DNA of 37,089 nucleotides from an uncultured Gemmatimonadota bacterium (GCA_946887295.1 CAMPKP010000016.1:1-37089), one strand, 5' to 3'; shown: positions 7,794 to 15,415, counted from the first letter of the stretch. A program made the numbers and translations. Notes: generated from the letters alone by a model not told the origin.

Positions 7794-10355
7794 ATGCAAC
7801 CTTTCCGCGGTCTTCGGGCGGCACGGCTCGCCCTCCTTCTTGGTGGTCTTCCCGCCGCGGAGGTCGCCGCGCAAGCGAGCGCCGATACCATCGCCCCCGG
7901 CGATACGGCGCGGGTCGCGCCCGGCCCGCAGTACGACACCGGCTGGCTTCACCGGCTCTTCTTCGGCAGCCACTATCGGGATCTCTGGAGCACGCCCATC
8001 GAAGCGCCGGTGCTCGACATGGCCGGGTTTGCGGGCGGCCTCAAGGCCACGCGGCGCGGAGGGGGACAGCAGACCAAGTCGCTTCGCCTTCAGGGCGCCG
8101 ACGGCAAGGAGTACCAGTTCCGCTCGATCGACAAGGACCCGGTCCAGGCGCTGCCGCCGGCACTGCGCGCGACGGCGGCGGCGGACATCGTCCGCGACCA
8201 GACCAGCGCCGGCCATCCGGTCGGGGCGCTGCTGGCCCCTCCGATCCTCGAGGCCGCCGGCGTTCTGCACGCCAAGCCCAGCCTGGTGATTCTCCCGAAG
8301 GATGATCCGCGGCTCGGGGAGTTCGGCAGGGAGTTCGGCGGAATGCTCGGCACGATCGAAGAGCGGCCGGGGGACGACGAGAACGCGGCCTTCGCGGGCG
8401 CCAGTGAAGTGATCAGCACCACCAAGCTGCTGAAGGAGCTCGAGGACAGCCCCAACGACCGGGTGGATGCACCGGCCTTCCTCACCGCCCGGCTGGTGGA
8501 CATCCTCATCGGGGACTGGGACCGCCATGCCGACCAGTGGCGCTGGGCGCGCTTCGGAGACGCCCGGCCCCACGTGTGGCTGCCGATCCCGCGCGATCGG
8601 GACCAGGCGTTCGTCCGCTTCGACGGGCTCCTTCTCACGGTGGCGCGGGCCAGTACTCCGCAGCTGGTGAACTTCGGGCCTTCCTACGCGGGGATGCTGG
8701 GACAGACGTGGAACGGGCGAGATCTCGACCGCCGGCTGCTGGTCTCGCTCGAGCGGCCGGTGTGGGATTCCCTCGCGGCCGCGCTCCAGGCGCGCCTCAC
8801 CGACGAGGTGCTCGAGACGGCCGCGGCGCAGCTGCCTCCCAGCTACATCCCCCTCGACTCGGCCCGGCTGGCCGACGCCCTCAAGCAGCGGCGTGACGAC
8901 CTGCCCGAAGCCGCCCGGCGGTTCTACCGCCACCTGGCCGGCGAGGTGGACGTGCACGGGACCGACCGGGACGAGGTCGCGGACGTGCACCGCGTGGACG
9001 GCAGATTCACCGAGGTCTCTCTGGCCGCGACGAGCGACGGCAGGGAAGCCGAGCAACCGTATTTCCGCCGGCGCTTCGATCACGACGAGACCAAGGAAGT
9101 CCGCCTGTACCTGCACTCCGGCGACGACAGCGTGCGGGTGTGGGGCGAGGGCGGCGGTGGGATCCGGATTCGGGTCCTGCCGGGCAAGGGTGTGGACCAC
9201 CTGGTGGATTCGTCACGTGGCGGCCGGATCGCCATGTATACCGTGGAGCCGGCGGACTCCGTCCTCCCCGGTCGGGACGTGCCCGTGAACCGCGAGTCCT
9301 ACGCTCCGCGCGACACCGCAGCGCGTGACTGGGGCGATCGCTGGCTGTCGGTCACGTGGCTCGCGGCGGGCCCCGACATCGGCATCTTCGCCGGAACCGG
9401 CATCTCCCTCACGCGCCATGGCTTCCGCCGCGACCCCTACGCCGAGCGATACCGGCTCCGCGCCGGCTGGTCCACGGGAGCCTCCACCGGGCGCGCCGAC
9501 TTCAACGCGCGGTGGATACCGGAGAATTCACGGCTTCGCGCCGATCTCCTGGCTCGGGCCTCAGGCATCGAGGTGCTCCGGTTTCACGGGTTGGGGAACG
9601 AGAGGATCGCGGAAGGTCCGGACGACTTCTTCCGGGTCCACGAGCTCGACCTCACGCTGCTCCCTTCGCTCACGCTGCCGGTGGGAGAAGCGGGTGAGCT
9701 CAGCTTCGGACCGAGGCTCCACTACTCCTCCACCGACTTCGACGAGGACCGCTTTCTCACCCGGTCGGAGTATGGCGCGGGCAACTTCGGCATGCTCGGC
9801 GCCGTCGCGCAGTTCCGCAGGGAGACTCAGGACCGCCCCCTGGGCGCGACGCGGGGTCTGACTCTGACGGTGGGAGGCAGCTACTACCCGGCGATCATGG
9901 ACGTGGAGGAGCAGTTCGGCGAGGCGCACGCGGAGGCATCGGGATTCGTCGCGGCGCCGGCGCTGCCGCTGGAGCCGACACTGGCGCTCCGGCTGGGCGG
10001 CAAGCGGGTCTGGGGGCGATTCCCCTTCCAGGAGGCGGCGTACATCGGCGATCCGTCCACCGTGCGCCTCGGCCGACAGAACCGCTTCGGGGGTGACGCG
10101 TCGGCCTACGCCGGAAGCGAGCTGCGGCTCTTCCTGACGAAGTTCTACTTCCTCGCCCCCGCCGACTTCGGCATCCTCGGTCTGGCCGACGTGGGCCGGG
10201 TCTTCCTCGAAGGCGAGGAATCGGACCGGTGGCACGCCGCCGGCGGCGGCGGCATCTGGGCGTCCTTCCTCGACCGCTCGTACATGGTCAGCCTGTCCCT
10301 GGCGAAGAGCTCGGAGCGAACGGCGGTGTACTTCCGGATCGGGTCGGGCTTCTAG
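7794..10355 (+). CDS. Omp85/surface-antigen barrel protein with an N-terminal kinase-like domain
   Basis: An 853-residue outer-membrane protein. The ATG at 7794 is chosen because GGAGG sits eight bases upstream; a signal peptide ending in VAAQA follows. Residues 85-400 form a soluble domain: Y107-Q-F-R then K114 (possible nucleotide-binding lysine), ILIGDWDRHADQW with D241, D243-R244-H245, and IPRDRDQAF with D268/D270. These resemble the GNxDRHxxN catalytic loop and the following metal-binding Asp of HipA/PI3K-like kinases. Residues about 560-853 form a BamA-type barrel, ending in a C-terminal Phe after RIGSGF. It is divergent from the propeller and phosphatase genes. Barrel assignment is firm; kinase activity is inference, with Gln248 where Asn is usual. 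Confidence 0.75.
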   Translation: MQPFRGLRAARLALLLGGLPAAEVAAQASADTIAPGDTARVAPGPQYDTGWLHRLFFGSHYRDLWSTPIEAPVLDMAGFAGGLKATRRGGGQQTKSLRLQGADGKEYQFRSIDKDPVQALPPALRATAAADIVRDQTSAGHPVGALLAPPILEAAGVLHAKPSLVILPKDDPRLGEFGREFGGMLGTIEERPGDDENAAFAGASEVISTTKLLKELEDSPNDRVDAPAFLTARLVDILIGDWDRHADQWRWARFGDARPHVWLPIPRDRDQAFVRFDGLLLTVARASTPQLVNFGPSYAGMLGQTWNGRDLDRRLLVSLERPVWDSLAAALQARLTDEVLETAAAQLPPSYIPLDSARLADALKQRRDDLPEAARRFYRHLAGEVDVHGTDRDEVADVHRVDGRFTEVSLAATSDGREAEQPYFRRRFDHDETKEVRLYLHSGDDSVRVWGEGGGGIRIRVLPGKGVDHLVDSSRGGRIAMYTVEPADSVLPGRDVPVNRESYAPRDTAARDWGDRWLSVTWLAAGPDIGIFAGTGISLTRHGFRRDPYAERYRLRAGWSTGASTGRADFNARWIPENSRLRADLLARASGIEVLRFHGLGNERIAEGPDDFFRVHELDLTLLPSLTLPVGEAGELSFGPRLHYSSTDFDEDRFLTRSEYGAGNFGMLGAVAQFRRETQDRPLGATRGLTLTVGGSYYPAIMDVEEQFGEAHAEASGFVAAPALPLEPTLALRLGGKRVWGRFPFQEAAYIGDPSTVRLGRQNRFGGDASAYAGSELRLFLTKFYFLAPADFGILGLADVGRVFLEGEESDRWHAAGGGGIWASFLDRSYMVSLSLAKSSERTAVYFRIGSGF

Positions 10356-10378
10356 GGGTGACCACCGGCCCTCGCAGC

Positions 10379-11290
10379 ATGATGGTCGGCAGTCTCCAAC
10401 CGAAGGACCGATCGCTCAAAGCCATCGCCGCCTTTGCCGGCCTGTGCGCGATCTGGGGGTCCACCTGGCTGGCCATCAAAGTCGGCCTCAGAGACCTGCC
10501 GCCAATCAGCTTTGCGGGCATCCGATTCATCTTCGCGGCGCTGATCCTGTACGCGATCGTGCTGGTGCGCGGCCTTCGGCTGCCCTGGTCCGGGCGGGAC
10601 TGGCGGCTGCTGCTGTGGACCGGCTTCCTGTCCATCACCATCAACTACGCCCTGGTGTTCTGGGCCGAGCTCCATATCTCCTCGGGGCTCGCCGCCGTGC
10701 TCAACGCCACCATTCCGCTCTTCGGTCTGCCGCTCGCCCACCGCGCGCTCGCGGCGGAGCCCATGACGCGGCACAAGGTCGCCGGCGTGGTGCTCGGGGT
10801 CCTGGGGACGGCCATCGTGTTCGGCTCGGAGCTCCGCGGAACCGGCCCCCTCGCGGCCTGGGCCAGCGCAGGGGTGGTGGTGGCGTCGCTCGCGGGAGCG
10901 CAGGCGGGCGTGCTGGTCAAGGCGCAGGGCACCCACCTCGATCCCGCGGTGCTCGCCGGCGTCCAGATGGCGTCCGGCTCGGTGCCGCTGCTCGCCGCGG
11001 GCGTGGCCCTCGAGGGCAACCCGCTGCTGTTCCACTGGACGCCCATGGCGCTGGTGGCGCTGGCGTATCTGACGGTCGTCGGCTCGGTCGTGGCATTCCT
11101 GGCGTACTACTGGCTGATCCGCCACGTCGACGTGACGCGGGTGCTGCTCATCCCGCTCATCACCCCGCTCGTGGCGGTGGGACTGGGTGTGACGTTCCTG
11201 CGGGAGAGTGTCGGGTGGGGTACCGCGCTGGGCGGCGCGGCCATCCTCGGCGGAGTGGCGTTGGCGATATGGAACGGGGGGCGCCGGTGA
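10379..11290 (+). CDS. DMT-superfamily (EamA) transporter
   Basis: A 303-residue inner-membrane protein made of two EamA repeats with about ten helices. The first repeat contains CAIWGSTWLAIKVGLRDLPP and FAGIRFIFAALIL. The second repeat ends with LIPLITPLVAVGLGVTFLRE and GTALGGAAILGGVALA. This pattern is typical of RarD/YedA-type metabolite or drug exporters, whose substrate cannot be read from sequence. The start is uncertain: ATG at 10379 or 10382, or the GTG at 10358 just after the barrel gene stop, which has a GGGG stretch beside it. It may be transcribed with the barrel gene, 23 bp upstream. Confidence 0.9.
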   Translation: MMVGSLQPKDRSLKAIAAFAGLCAIWGSTWLAIKVGLRDLPPISFAGIRFIFAALILYAIVLVRGLRLPWSGRDWRLLLWTGFLSITINYALVFWAELHISSGLAAVLNATIPLFGLPLAHRALAAEPMTRHKVAGVVLGVLGTAIVFGSELRGTGPLAAWASAGVVVASLAGAQAGVLVKAQGTHLDPAVLAGVQMASGSVPLLAAGVALEGNPLLFHWTPMALVALAYLTVVGSVVAFLAYYWLIRHVDVTRVLLIPLITPLVAVGLGVTFLRESVGWGTALGGAAILGGVALAIWNGGRR

Positions 11291-11299
11291 GCGCCCCCC
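11276..11299. terminator. Bidirectional hairpin overlapping the exporter stop codon
   Basis: A perfect nine-base-pair GC inverted repeat (11276-11284 with 11291-11299) whose six-base loop contains the TGA stop of the EamA gene. It lies between convergent genes and could serve both strands. There is no T tract, so termination by this hairpin alone is uncertain. Confidence 0.5.
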
Positions 11300-11327
11300 G
11301 AACCATCCTGCCGTGCGCGGCCCTGGC

Positions 11328-12380
11328 TTACGCCGCGGACTCGCCCGCGCGGTTGGCGCGGCGGGTCTCGACCTGCCGCTTGAGCCAGTCGATCTGGTCC
11401 TTGATCGTCTGCCGCGTGGCCTTGGTCGCGAGCCACTCGAGCGCCCGGCGCCGCTCCTCCTCGGAGAACACCGGCGACTCGGCGAGCCGCTGATAGAAGG
11501 CGACCTGCTTCTCGGTCGGCGCGTAGGGGCCGACCCGGCTCGCCGCCTCGGTGCGCTCGACGGCCGGGGCCTGGCTCGCGGCCGGGGCCTGGCTCGCGGC
11601 CGCCACCTCGGCCTGAACCGGTGCGGCCTTGCTGATGCCGCGGAGCGTGCCGGTCTGCGCCTCTACCACCCGGGCCTGCCCGCTCTGGCGCGCGGAGGCG
11701 ATGACCTGCGCCCGGACGCTGCCGGGGATGAGCCGGAAGCGGGCGTTCCTCGCCGCCTTCATGGCCCCCGCCTCGTACCAGTGCGGATTGAGCTGCCGTC
11801 CCCGCTGCGCGACGACTTCTTCACCGGCCAGAATGCGCCGCGCGAAGTCGCGAATTTCCGACTCGCCGAAATTCTCCGCCATCCAGGCCAGATAGTCCCG
11901 ACCCTCGGCGGACTCCAGCAGTTCCCGGTAGGTCTTGCCCCGATACTTCTTGCTGGGGACGCGGGAGTCGAGGTCGAGCTGGGACGGCTCGTAGTAGAGC
12001 GGCTGACGCTTGACGCCGATGACCTGGTCGAGCCGGACCTCCTGCCCCGCAGGCGAGACCGCGAACCGGGCCGCCTTGACCTTGAACAGCGCCTCCCGAT
12101 CGTCTCCCTCGCCGATCAACTCGTACTGCAGATTCTCCTCGCGAATCACCTGCCCCTGCGAGACCAGCGCCATGCAGCACTCGTCTACCCCGGTCTTGCT
12201 CAGGCCGACGACCTCCTGCCCACCCTCCTTCACCACGTACACCAGATCGCTCGCGGCGACGCCATCGAGCTCGCGCCGCAGGGCCTCTTCGTCCATGCGA
12301 TCCATCAGCTGAAACGGGTCCCACTGCGGGGCTGCCGGCACGGCCGGGACCTCGCTGGGATTGAGCATCGCTTCCGACAT
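11328..12380 (-). CDS. Uncharacterised protein with phage annealing-protein-like features
   Basis: A 350-residue cytoplasmic protein. ATG at 12380 is supported by AGGAG about six bases upstream, although the frame is open further. Residues 45-130 form an alpha/beta region (VVGLSKTGVDECCMAL, then ALFKVKAARFAV). Residues 141-170 read VPSKKYRGKTYRELL then DYLAWMAENF, like the GKxKGKT...YLxWL motif of DUF3820 and ExoX C-terminal modules. Residues 202-222 (YEAGAMKAARNARFRLIPG) recall the KAxRNAxRxLIP helix of phage annealing-type proteins. A repeated Ala/Ser/Pro linker (AASQAPAASQAPA) joins a helical tail that begins PTEKQVAFYQRLAE. Homology to Rad52/Sak-like annealing proteins is my inference from these motifs, not established. 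No phage genes surround it. Confidence 0.6.
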   Translation of the reverse strand: MSEAMLNPSEVPAVPAAPQWDPFQLMDRMDEEALRRELDGVAASDLVYVVKEGGQEVVGLSKTGVDECCMALVSQGQVIREENLQYELIGEGDDREALFKVKAARFAVSPAGQEVRLDQVIGVKRQPLYYEPSQLDLDSRVPSKKYRGKTYRELLESAEGRDYLAWMAENFGESEIRDFARRILAGEEVVAQRGRQLNPHWYEAGAMKAARNARFRLIPGSVRAQVIASARQSGQARVVEAQTGTLRGISKAAPVQAEVAAASQAPAASQAPAVERTEAASRVGPYAPTEKQVAFYQRLAESPVFSEEERRRALEWLATKATRQTIKDQIDWLKRQVETRRANRAGESAA

Positions 12381-12478
12381 TTCCGACTCCTGCTCTATGT
12401 TCACGGGCCCGGCGCGAGCGCCCTGGTAATGGCTCCGGCCGGAATGTGCGACGGGCTGGCCGGCGTTGCGTAAGACGA

Positions 12479-12506
12479 AACTTAGCAACGAGTTAGCCCG
12501 TGTCAA
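12479..12506 (-). promoter_or_regulatory. Sigma-70-type promoter for the annealing-like gene
   Basis: On the minus strand a perfect TTGACA (12501-12506) is followed after 16 bp by TAAGTT (12479-12484), about 100 bp before the start codon at 12380. The -35 is excellent and the -10 is modest. Confidence 0.55.
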
Positions 12507-12507
12507 C

Positions 12508-12526
12508 AGGGGCTATGTCCGCCCCT
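12508..12526. promoter_or_regulatory. Inverted repeat abutting the -35 element
   Basis: AGGGGC (12508-12513) and GCCCCT (12521-12526) flank a seven-base spacer, immediately upstream (minus strand) of the TTGACA box. The position suits an operator for a repressor or activator of the gene at 11328-12380. It could also be a small transcript hairpin. Confidence 0.35.
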
Positions 12527-12544
12527 CATATACACTTATACGAT

Positions 12545-12570
12545 CGGGTTTTCGGGTTTGTTTCGGGGTA
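12545..12570. repeat. Short CGGGTTT direct repeats
   Basis: CGGGTTT occurs at 12545-12551 and 12553-12559, eight bases apart, with a degenerate third copy CGGGGTA at 12564-12570. They lie in a locally AT-richer stretch upstream of the annealing-like gene. They may be protein-binding sites or chance. Confidence 0.35.
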
Positions 12571-12634
12571 CAAAGCCGAAGAGGGATCGGCGCCTTCCCG
12601 ACCCCTCTCGACAGCGGTTTCCCGCTCCTGCGAA

Positions 12635-12817
12635 CTATTCGCCTTCTTCCAGATTCTTGTAGAGCCAGTATTCCGGACCGGCCAGACTCTCGGGCCAATC
12701 GTCGAGGTGGAGATCCCCCCGCCACGCCTCGGTATCGGCGGGCTCCCATTCCGCGTCCGGCGTGTCCCAGGGCAGATCTCCTTCTCCCTCCCAGGGTCGC
12801 CCGTCCTGTAGGCTCAT
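12635..12817 (-). CDS. Small acidic tryptophan-rich protein, unknown
   Basis: A 60-residue product, strongly acidic (many Asp/Glu) with about seven Trp and no membrane segment. The start has GGAG seven bases upstream of ATG, which argues for a real gene. It lies on the same strand as the annealing-like gene, 254 bp upstream, though a separate promoter for that gene lies between. I recognise no family. An acidic, Trp-rich mini-protein beside a DNA-processing-like protein could be a DNA mimic or adaptor, but this is speculation. It may also be a chance frame in high-GC DNA. Confidence 0.5.
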   Translation of the reverse strand: MSLQDGRPWEGEGDLPWDTPDAEWEPADTEAWRGDLHLDDWPESLAGPEYWLYKNLEEGE

Positions 12818-13083
12818 AACCCGCTCCTCGGTTGGTCTCCGGAACCCCGCACACCGCTCCGACGAGCAAATGCCGGGCCGAAGCGCTGCCGGGTCCCCCT
12901 CCCGGGGTCCAAGTCGGGATTAGCCGCTCCCGGAGACACAAACCCAGTATCGGGAGGGGCTCGGAAGGCCGAGGTGGGACCGGTCACAGTCGCATTTTCG
13001 CGGGGAAGCGAGACAGACCCGTCTCCCCTCCGCCCGACTTCTCCCGGGCACCTACCGCGCTGCGGGCGGCCCGGCTACACTTA
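12818..13083. other. Gene-free interval upstream of tRNA-Pro
   Basis: About 270 bases without a convincing gene. Several frames are open, but none has a good start signal or recognisable product. It presumably carries the promoter of the small Trp-rich gene (leftward) and of tRNA-Pro (rightward). Confidence 0.5.
13076..13081 (+). promoter_or_regulatory. Possible -10 element of tRNA-Pro
   Basis: TACACT lies 14 bases before the first base of the mature tRNA, placing transcription start a few bases upstream of it. No convincing -35 hexamer is seen at the expected distance. Confidence 0.3.
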
Positions 13084-13095
13084 CGTCCCGCATGA

Positions 13096-13169
13096 CGGGA
13101 CGTGGCGCAGCCCGGTAGCGCACTGCAATGGGGTTGCAGGGGTCGCGGGTTCAAATCCCGCCGTCCCGA
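13096..13169 (+). tRNA. tRNA-Pro(GGG)
   Basis: Complete 74-nt cloverleaf. The acceptor stem pairs 13096-13102 with 13162-13168, with discriminator A13169. The anticodon stem CTGCA/TGCAG encloses loop ATGGGGT, so the anticodon is GGG. The T loop is TTCAAAT. It begins with C1 as in bacterial proline tRNAs. No CCA is encoded. Confidence 0.94.
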
Positions 13170-13178
13170 TGGGCACAG

Positions 13179-13204
13179 AGCCGACCTCACCTGGTCGGCT
13201 TTGT
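13179..13204 (+). terminator. Intrinsic terminator after tRNA-Pro
   Basis: An eight-base-pair perfect stem AGCCGACC/GGTCGGCT (13179-13186 with 13193-13200) with a six-base loop is followed by TTGT. It starts ten bases after the tRNA and separates it from the FKBP gene. Confidence 0.7.
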
Positions 13205-13255
13205 CGCAGACAGGCTCCTCGCCGAAATCACCTATCACACTCATCGAGGTTCACC

Positions 13256-13702
13256 ATGCGTCGTTCCAGCGTGGCTCTGCTCGCGCTCATCCTTTCAGCC
13301 TGGGGTGGCGGCGACTCGAAGTGTGCCGCCGCGTCTCCGGGCGCCGCCGTCGACTCGGCCGCCCTCACCAAGACCGCATCCGGGCTGCAGTATCAGGACG
13401 TGGTGGTCGGCACCGGTCCGGAGGCGAAGGCGGGACAGACCGCCGTGGTCCACTACACCGGGTGGCTCACCGACGGCACCAAGTTCGACAGCAGCCGGGA
13501 CCGGGGGCAGCCGTTCTCCTTCCCCCTCGGCGGGGGCCAGGTGATCGCAGGCTGGGACGAAGGGGTGGCGGGCATGAAGGTGGGCGGGCGGCGTAAGCTG
13601 GTGATTCCGCCGGACCTGGGCTATGGCGCAATGGGTAGCCCACCGGTCATTCCGGCGTCGGCGACCCTGGTATTCGACGTGGAGCTGATCGGGGTCGAGT
13701 GA
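13256..13702 (+). CDS. FKBP-type peptidyl-prolyl cis-trans isomerase, exported
   Basis: A 148-residue protein with a signal sequence and one FKBP domain (about 38-148): [76 protein letters not shown] and [10 protein letters not shown]. All the usual pocket residues, including Tyr, Phe, Asp and the GW motif, are present, so prolyl isomerase activity on periplasmic proteins is likely. GAGG lies six bases before the ATG at 13256. Oddity: the signal peptide ends [12 protein letters not shown], where the lipoprotein pattern would be LSAC; Trp16 (TGG) replaces the expected Cys (TGC/TGT). Relatives with this architecture are often lipoproteins. Confidence 0.93.
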   Translation: MRRSSVALLALILSAWGGGDSKCAAASPGAAVDSAALTKTASGLQYQDVVVGTGPEAKAGQTAVVHYTGWLTDGTKFDSSRDRGQPFSFPLGGGQVIAGWDEGVAGMKVGGRRKLVIPPDLGYGAMGSPPVIPASATLVFDVELIGVE

Positions 13703-13861
13703 GATGGATCACAGCCCCGTGGGGTTCCCGGCCCCATACTTGAGGGCCGTTCGTCCATCATTTCACCATCCGCAGACGATCAGTCCGGTGCGGGCCCCTC
13801 AAGGGCCCGGAATCCAGCCGCGTCTGCAGGGGATCATCAGCCAAGGACAAAGGGGGAGCCG

Positions 13862-14533
13862 ATGTTTACTCGTCAGGGCGGCCGGACAGTGACGACGCTC
13901 GGTGCGCTCGCGATGGTGGTCGGATTGGCCGGGTGCGCCGCGAAGGTGAAGCAGGAGGACTTCAACAACGAGGTCGCCAAGCTTCGCCAGGAGATGCAGT
14001 CGGGTGACCAGGCGGTCGCCGGCCGGCTCGACTCCACCAACCAGGCGCTGGCTCAACAGAGTGCCCGGATCGACGCGCTGGAGCAGGAGCTGCAGGCGTT
14101 CCGCAGCGAGTATACGGTGAGCATCGAGAAGGTGCGCGGGATGCTCAAGTTCAACGTCCCGGTCCACTTCGACTTCGCCAGCAGCGAGCTGCGCGAAGGC
14201 GACCGGCCGGTGCTCGATCGCTTCGCGGCGGTCGTCGCCGAGTACTATCCCGGCGCGCTGGTGACGGTCGAGGGCTTCACCGACCCGTCCGGGAGCGTCG
14301 CCTACAACAAGCAGCTCGGGCGCCGGCGCGCCGAAGCCGTGAGGGAGTACCTGGCGACCGCGGGCGGATTCGGAGCGGATCACATCAAGGCGGTGAGCTA
14401 CGGTGAGGTTCGCGAGCGCCAGGTGGTGCCGGGCGCCAAGGGGCCGGGCGAACAGGGCATCGAGAACCGCCGGGTCGCGCTGGTGATCGATCATGCGGCG
14501 ATCGCCACGGACGAGGTCGCCCTCACGCCCTGA
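13862..14533 (+). CDS. Pal-like OmpA-domain lipoprotein
   Basis: A 223-residue outer-membrane lipoprotein. The lipobox is LAGC (Cys22 or so). A coiled-coil-like segment follows (about 28-90, rich in Gln/Glu/Leu). An OmpA C-terminal peptidoglycan-binding domain covers about 100-215: VHFDFASSELREG, VEGFTDPSGSVAYNKQLGRRRAEAV and the final ENRRVALVI. The Asp of FTD and the Arg of LGRRRA are the usual diaminopimelate-contacting residues. GGGGGAG precedes the ATG by a few bases. It would anchor the outer membrane to the wall. The tol genes are not adjacent, so it may be a Pal-like paralogue. Confidence 0.92.
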   Translation: MFTRQGGRTVTTLGALAMVVGLAGCAAKVKQEDFNNEVAKLRQEMQSGDQAVAGRLDSTNQALAQQSARIDALEQELQAFRSEYTVSIEKVRGMLKFNVPVHFDFASSELREGDRPVLDRFAAVVAEYYPGALVTVEGFTDPSGSVAYNKQLGRRRAEAVREYLATAGGFGADHIKAVSYGEVRERQVVPGAKGPGEQGIENRRVALVIDHAAIATDEVALTP

Positions 14534-14536
14534 AGC

Positions 14537-15403
14537 TCAACGGTCGCTGTCGTCGTCGCCGTCTCGTGCGCTCTGGGTGCTCCCGGGGCGCACGAGCTGT
14601 ATGGAGCCCTGGAACGACTCCAGCGTCATCTGCGCGCTGCCGGTGCCGAGGGTGAAGTTGAACCGCTTCCCTTTCCGGGTCTCCGTCAGCGTCACCGGGA
14701 ACTCCGAGGCGAACTCGCCGTTGAAGGTCGAGACCGACACCGCGGCGTTGCTGCCTTCCGGCACGGTGATCGTGATGTCGCCGTTGTGGGTGGAGAAGGC
14801 GTAGCGGCCGCCGTTCCGGACGGTCCCGTCGTAGACCAGCTCCCCGTTCACCGAGCTGGACATGACGCTGGACGCGTCCACCCGGCTCAGCGTGATGTCT
14901 CCGTTCACGGTCTCCGCCGTCACCTCGCCCGAGCTGTTGCTGACGCTCACGTTCTCGTTGACCGAGTGGACCTCGAGCCGTCCCTTCGCGCCCTTGAGGG
15001 CGACGCTGCCCTGGACCGACTGCAGCGTGACGAGCCCGTCGCCCCCCTCGACGTCCACCTCGCCCTGCACCGTCTCCACCGCGATCGGCCCGCGTGCGCC
15101 GACGACCGTCACATGGGTGTTCACTCCCGAGAGGTCGAGCGGGATCCACGCCGGCGCCGTGACGACGAGGTCCACCATCTGGGGCGCACCCCGGTGGCCG
15201 ACGGTCCGGACGCTGATCACGCCAGGCCCGCGTTCGAGCTCCACCCGGGTCCGACCGTCGGCGTCGGCCTGGACCCGCACGGCGTTCCGGCTCCAGGTCT
15301 TCACGGAGATGTCGCCCGCGAATGCGCTGACCTCGAGTCGCTGGCCCCGTTCCGCCGGCACGGTCGAGTCGATCTGCTGGAGCAGGGCGAGTAGGAGAAG
15401 CAC
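14537..15403 (-). CDS. DUF4097-type beta-helix protein
   Basis: A 288-residue exported or envelope protein. A short hydrophobic N-terminus is followed by about ten beta-strand repeats of the DUF4097/DUF4098 type: GDISVKTW, VTVVGARGPIAVETVQG, VDVEGGDGLVTLQSVQG, SSGEVTAETVNGDITLSRV, STHNGDITITVP and LESFQGSIQL. These predict a right-handed beta-solenoid. The start is a GTG at 15403 with AAAGGA about eight bases upstream, 12 bp after the anti-sigma stop. Proteins of this type often sit beside sigma/anti-sigma pairs; their function is not established. It converges with the Pal-like gene, with three bases between stops. The tail is Asp-rich. Confidence 0.8.
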   Translation of the reverse strand: MLLLLALLQQIDSTVPAERGQRLEVSAFAGDISVKTWSRNAVRVQADADGRTRVELERGPGVISVRTVGHRGAPQMVDLVVTAPAWIPLDLSGVNTHVTVVGARGPIAVETVQGEVDVEGGDGLVTLQSVQGSVALKGAKGRLEVHSVNENVSVSNSSGEVTAETVNGDITLSRVDASSVMSSSVNGELVYDGTVRNGGRYAFSTHNGDITITVPEGSNAAVSVSTFNGEFASEFPVTLTETRKGKRFNFTLGTGSAQMTLESFQGSIQLVRPGSTQSARDGDDDSDR

Positions 15404-15415
15404 GTCGGGGTCCTT

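Noticed and set aside
12513..12941. A 142-residue minus-strand frame overlapping the small Trp-rich gene
   Set aside because: No ribosome-binding site, basic low-complexity product, and it crosses the repeats and promoter region of the annealing-like gene. The alternative 60-residue frame has a good ribosome-binding site.
13084..13169. tRNA-Pro as an integration site for a mobile element containing the annealing-like gene
   Set aside because: The candidate cargo lies on the 5' side of the tRNA, no integrase is present, and the repeated piece is only seven bases long. Not enough for an attachment site.
13792..13808. GGGCCC-CTCAA-GGGCCC hairpin upstream of the Pal-like gene
   Set aside because: Six base pairs of a self-complementary GC hexamer occur often by chance in DNA this GC-rich, and no T tract or regulatory context supports it.
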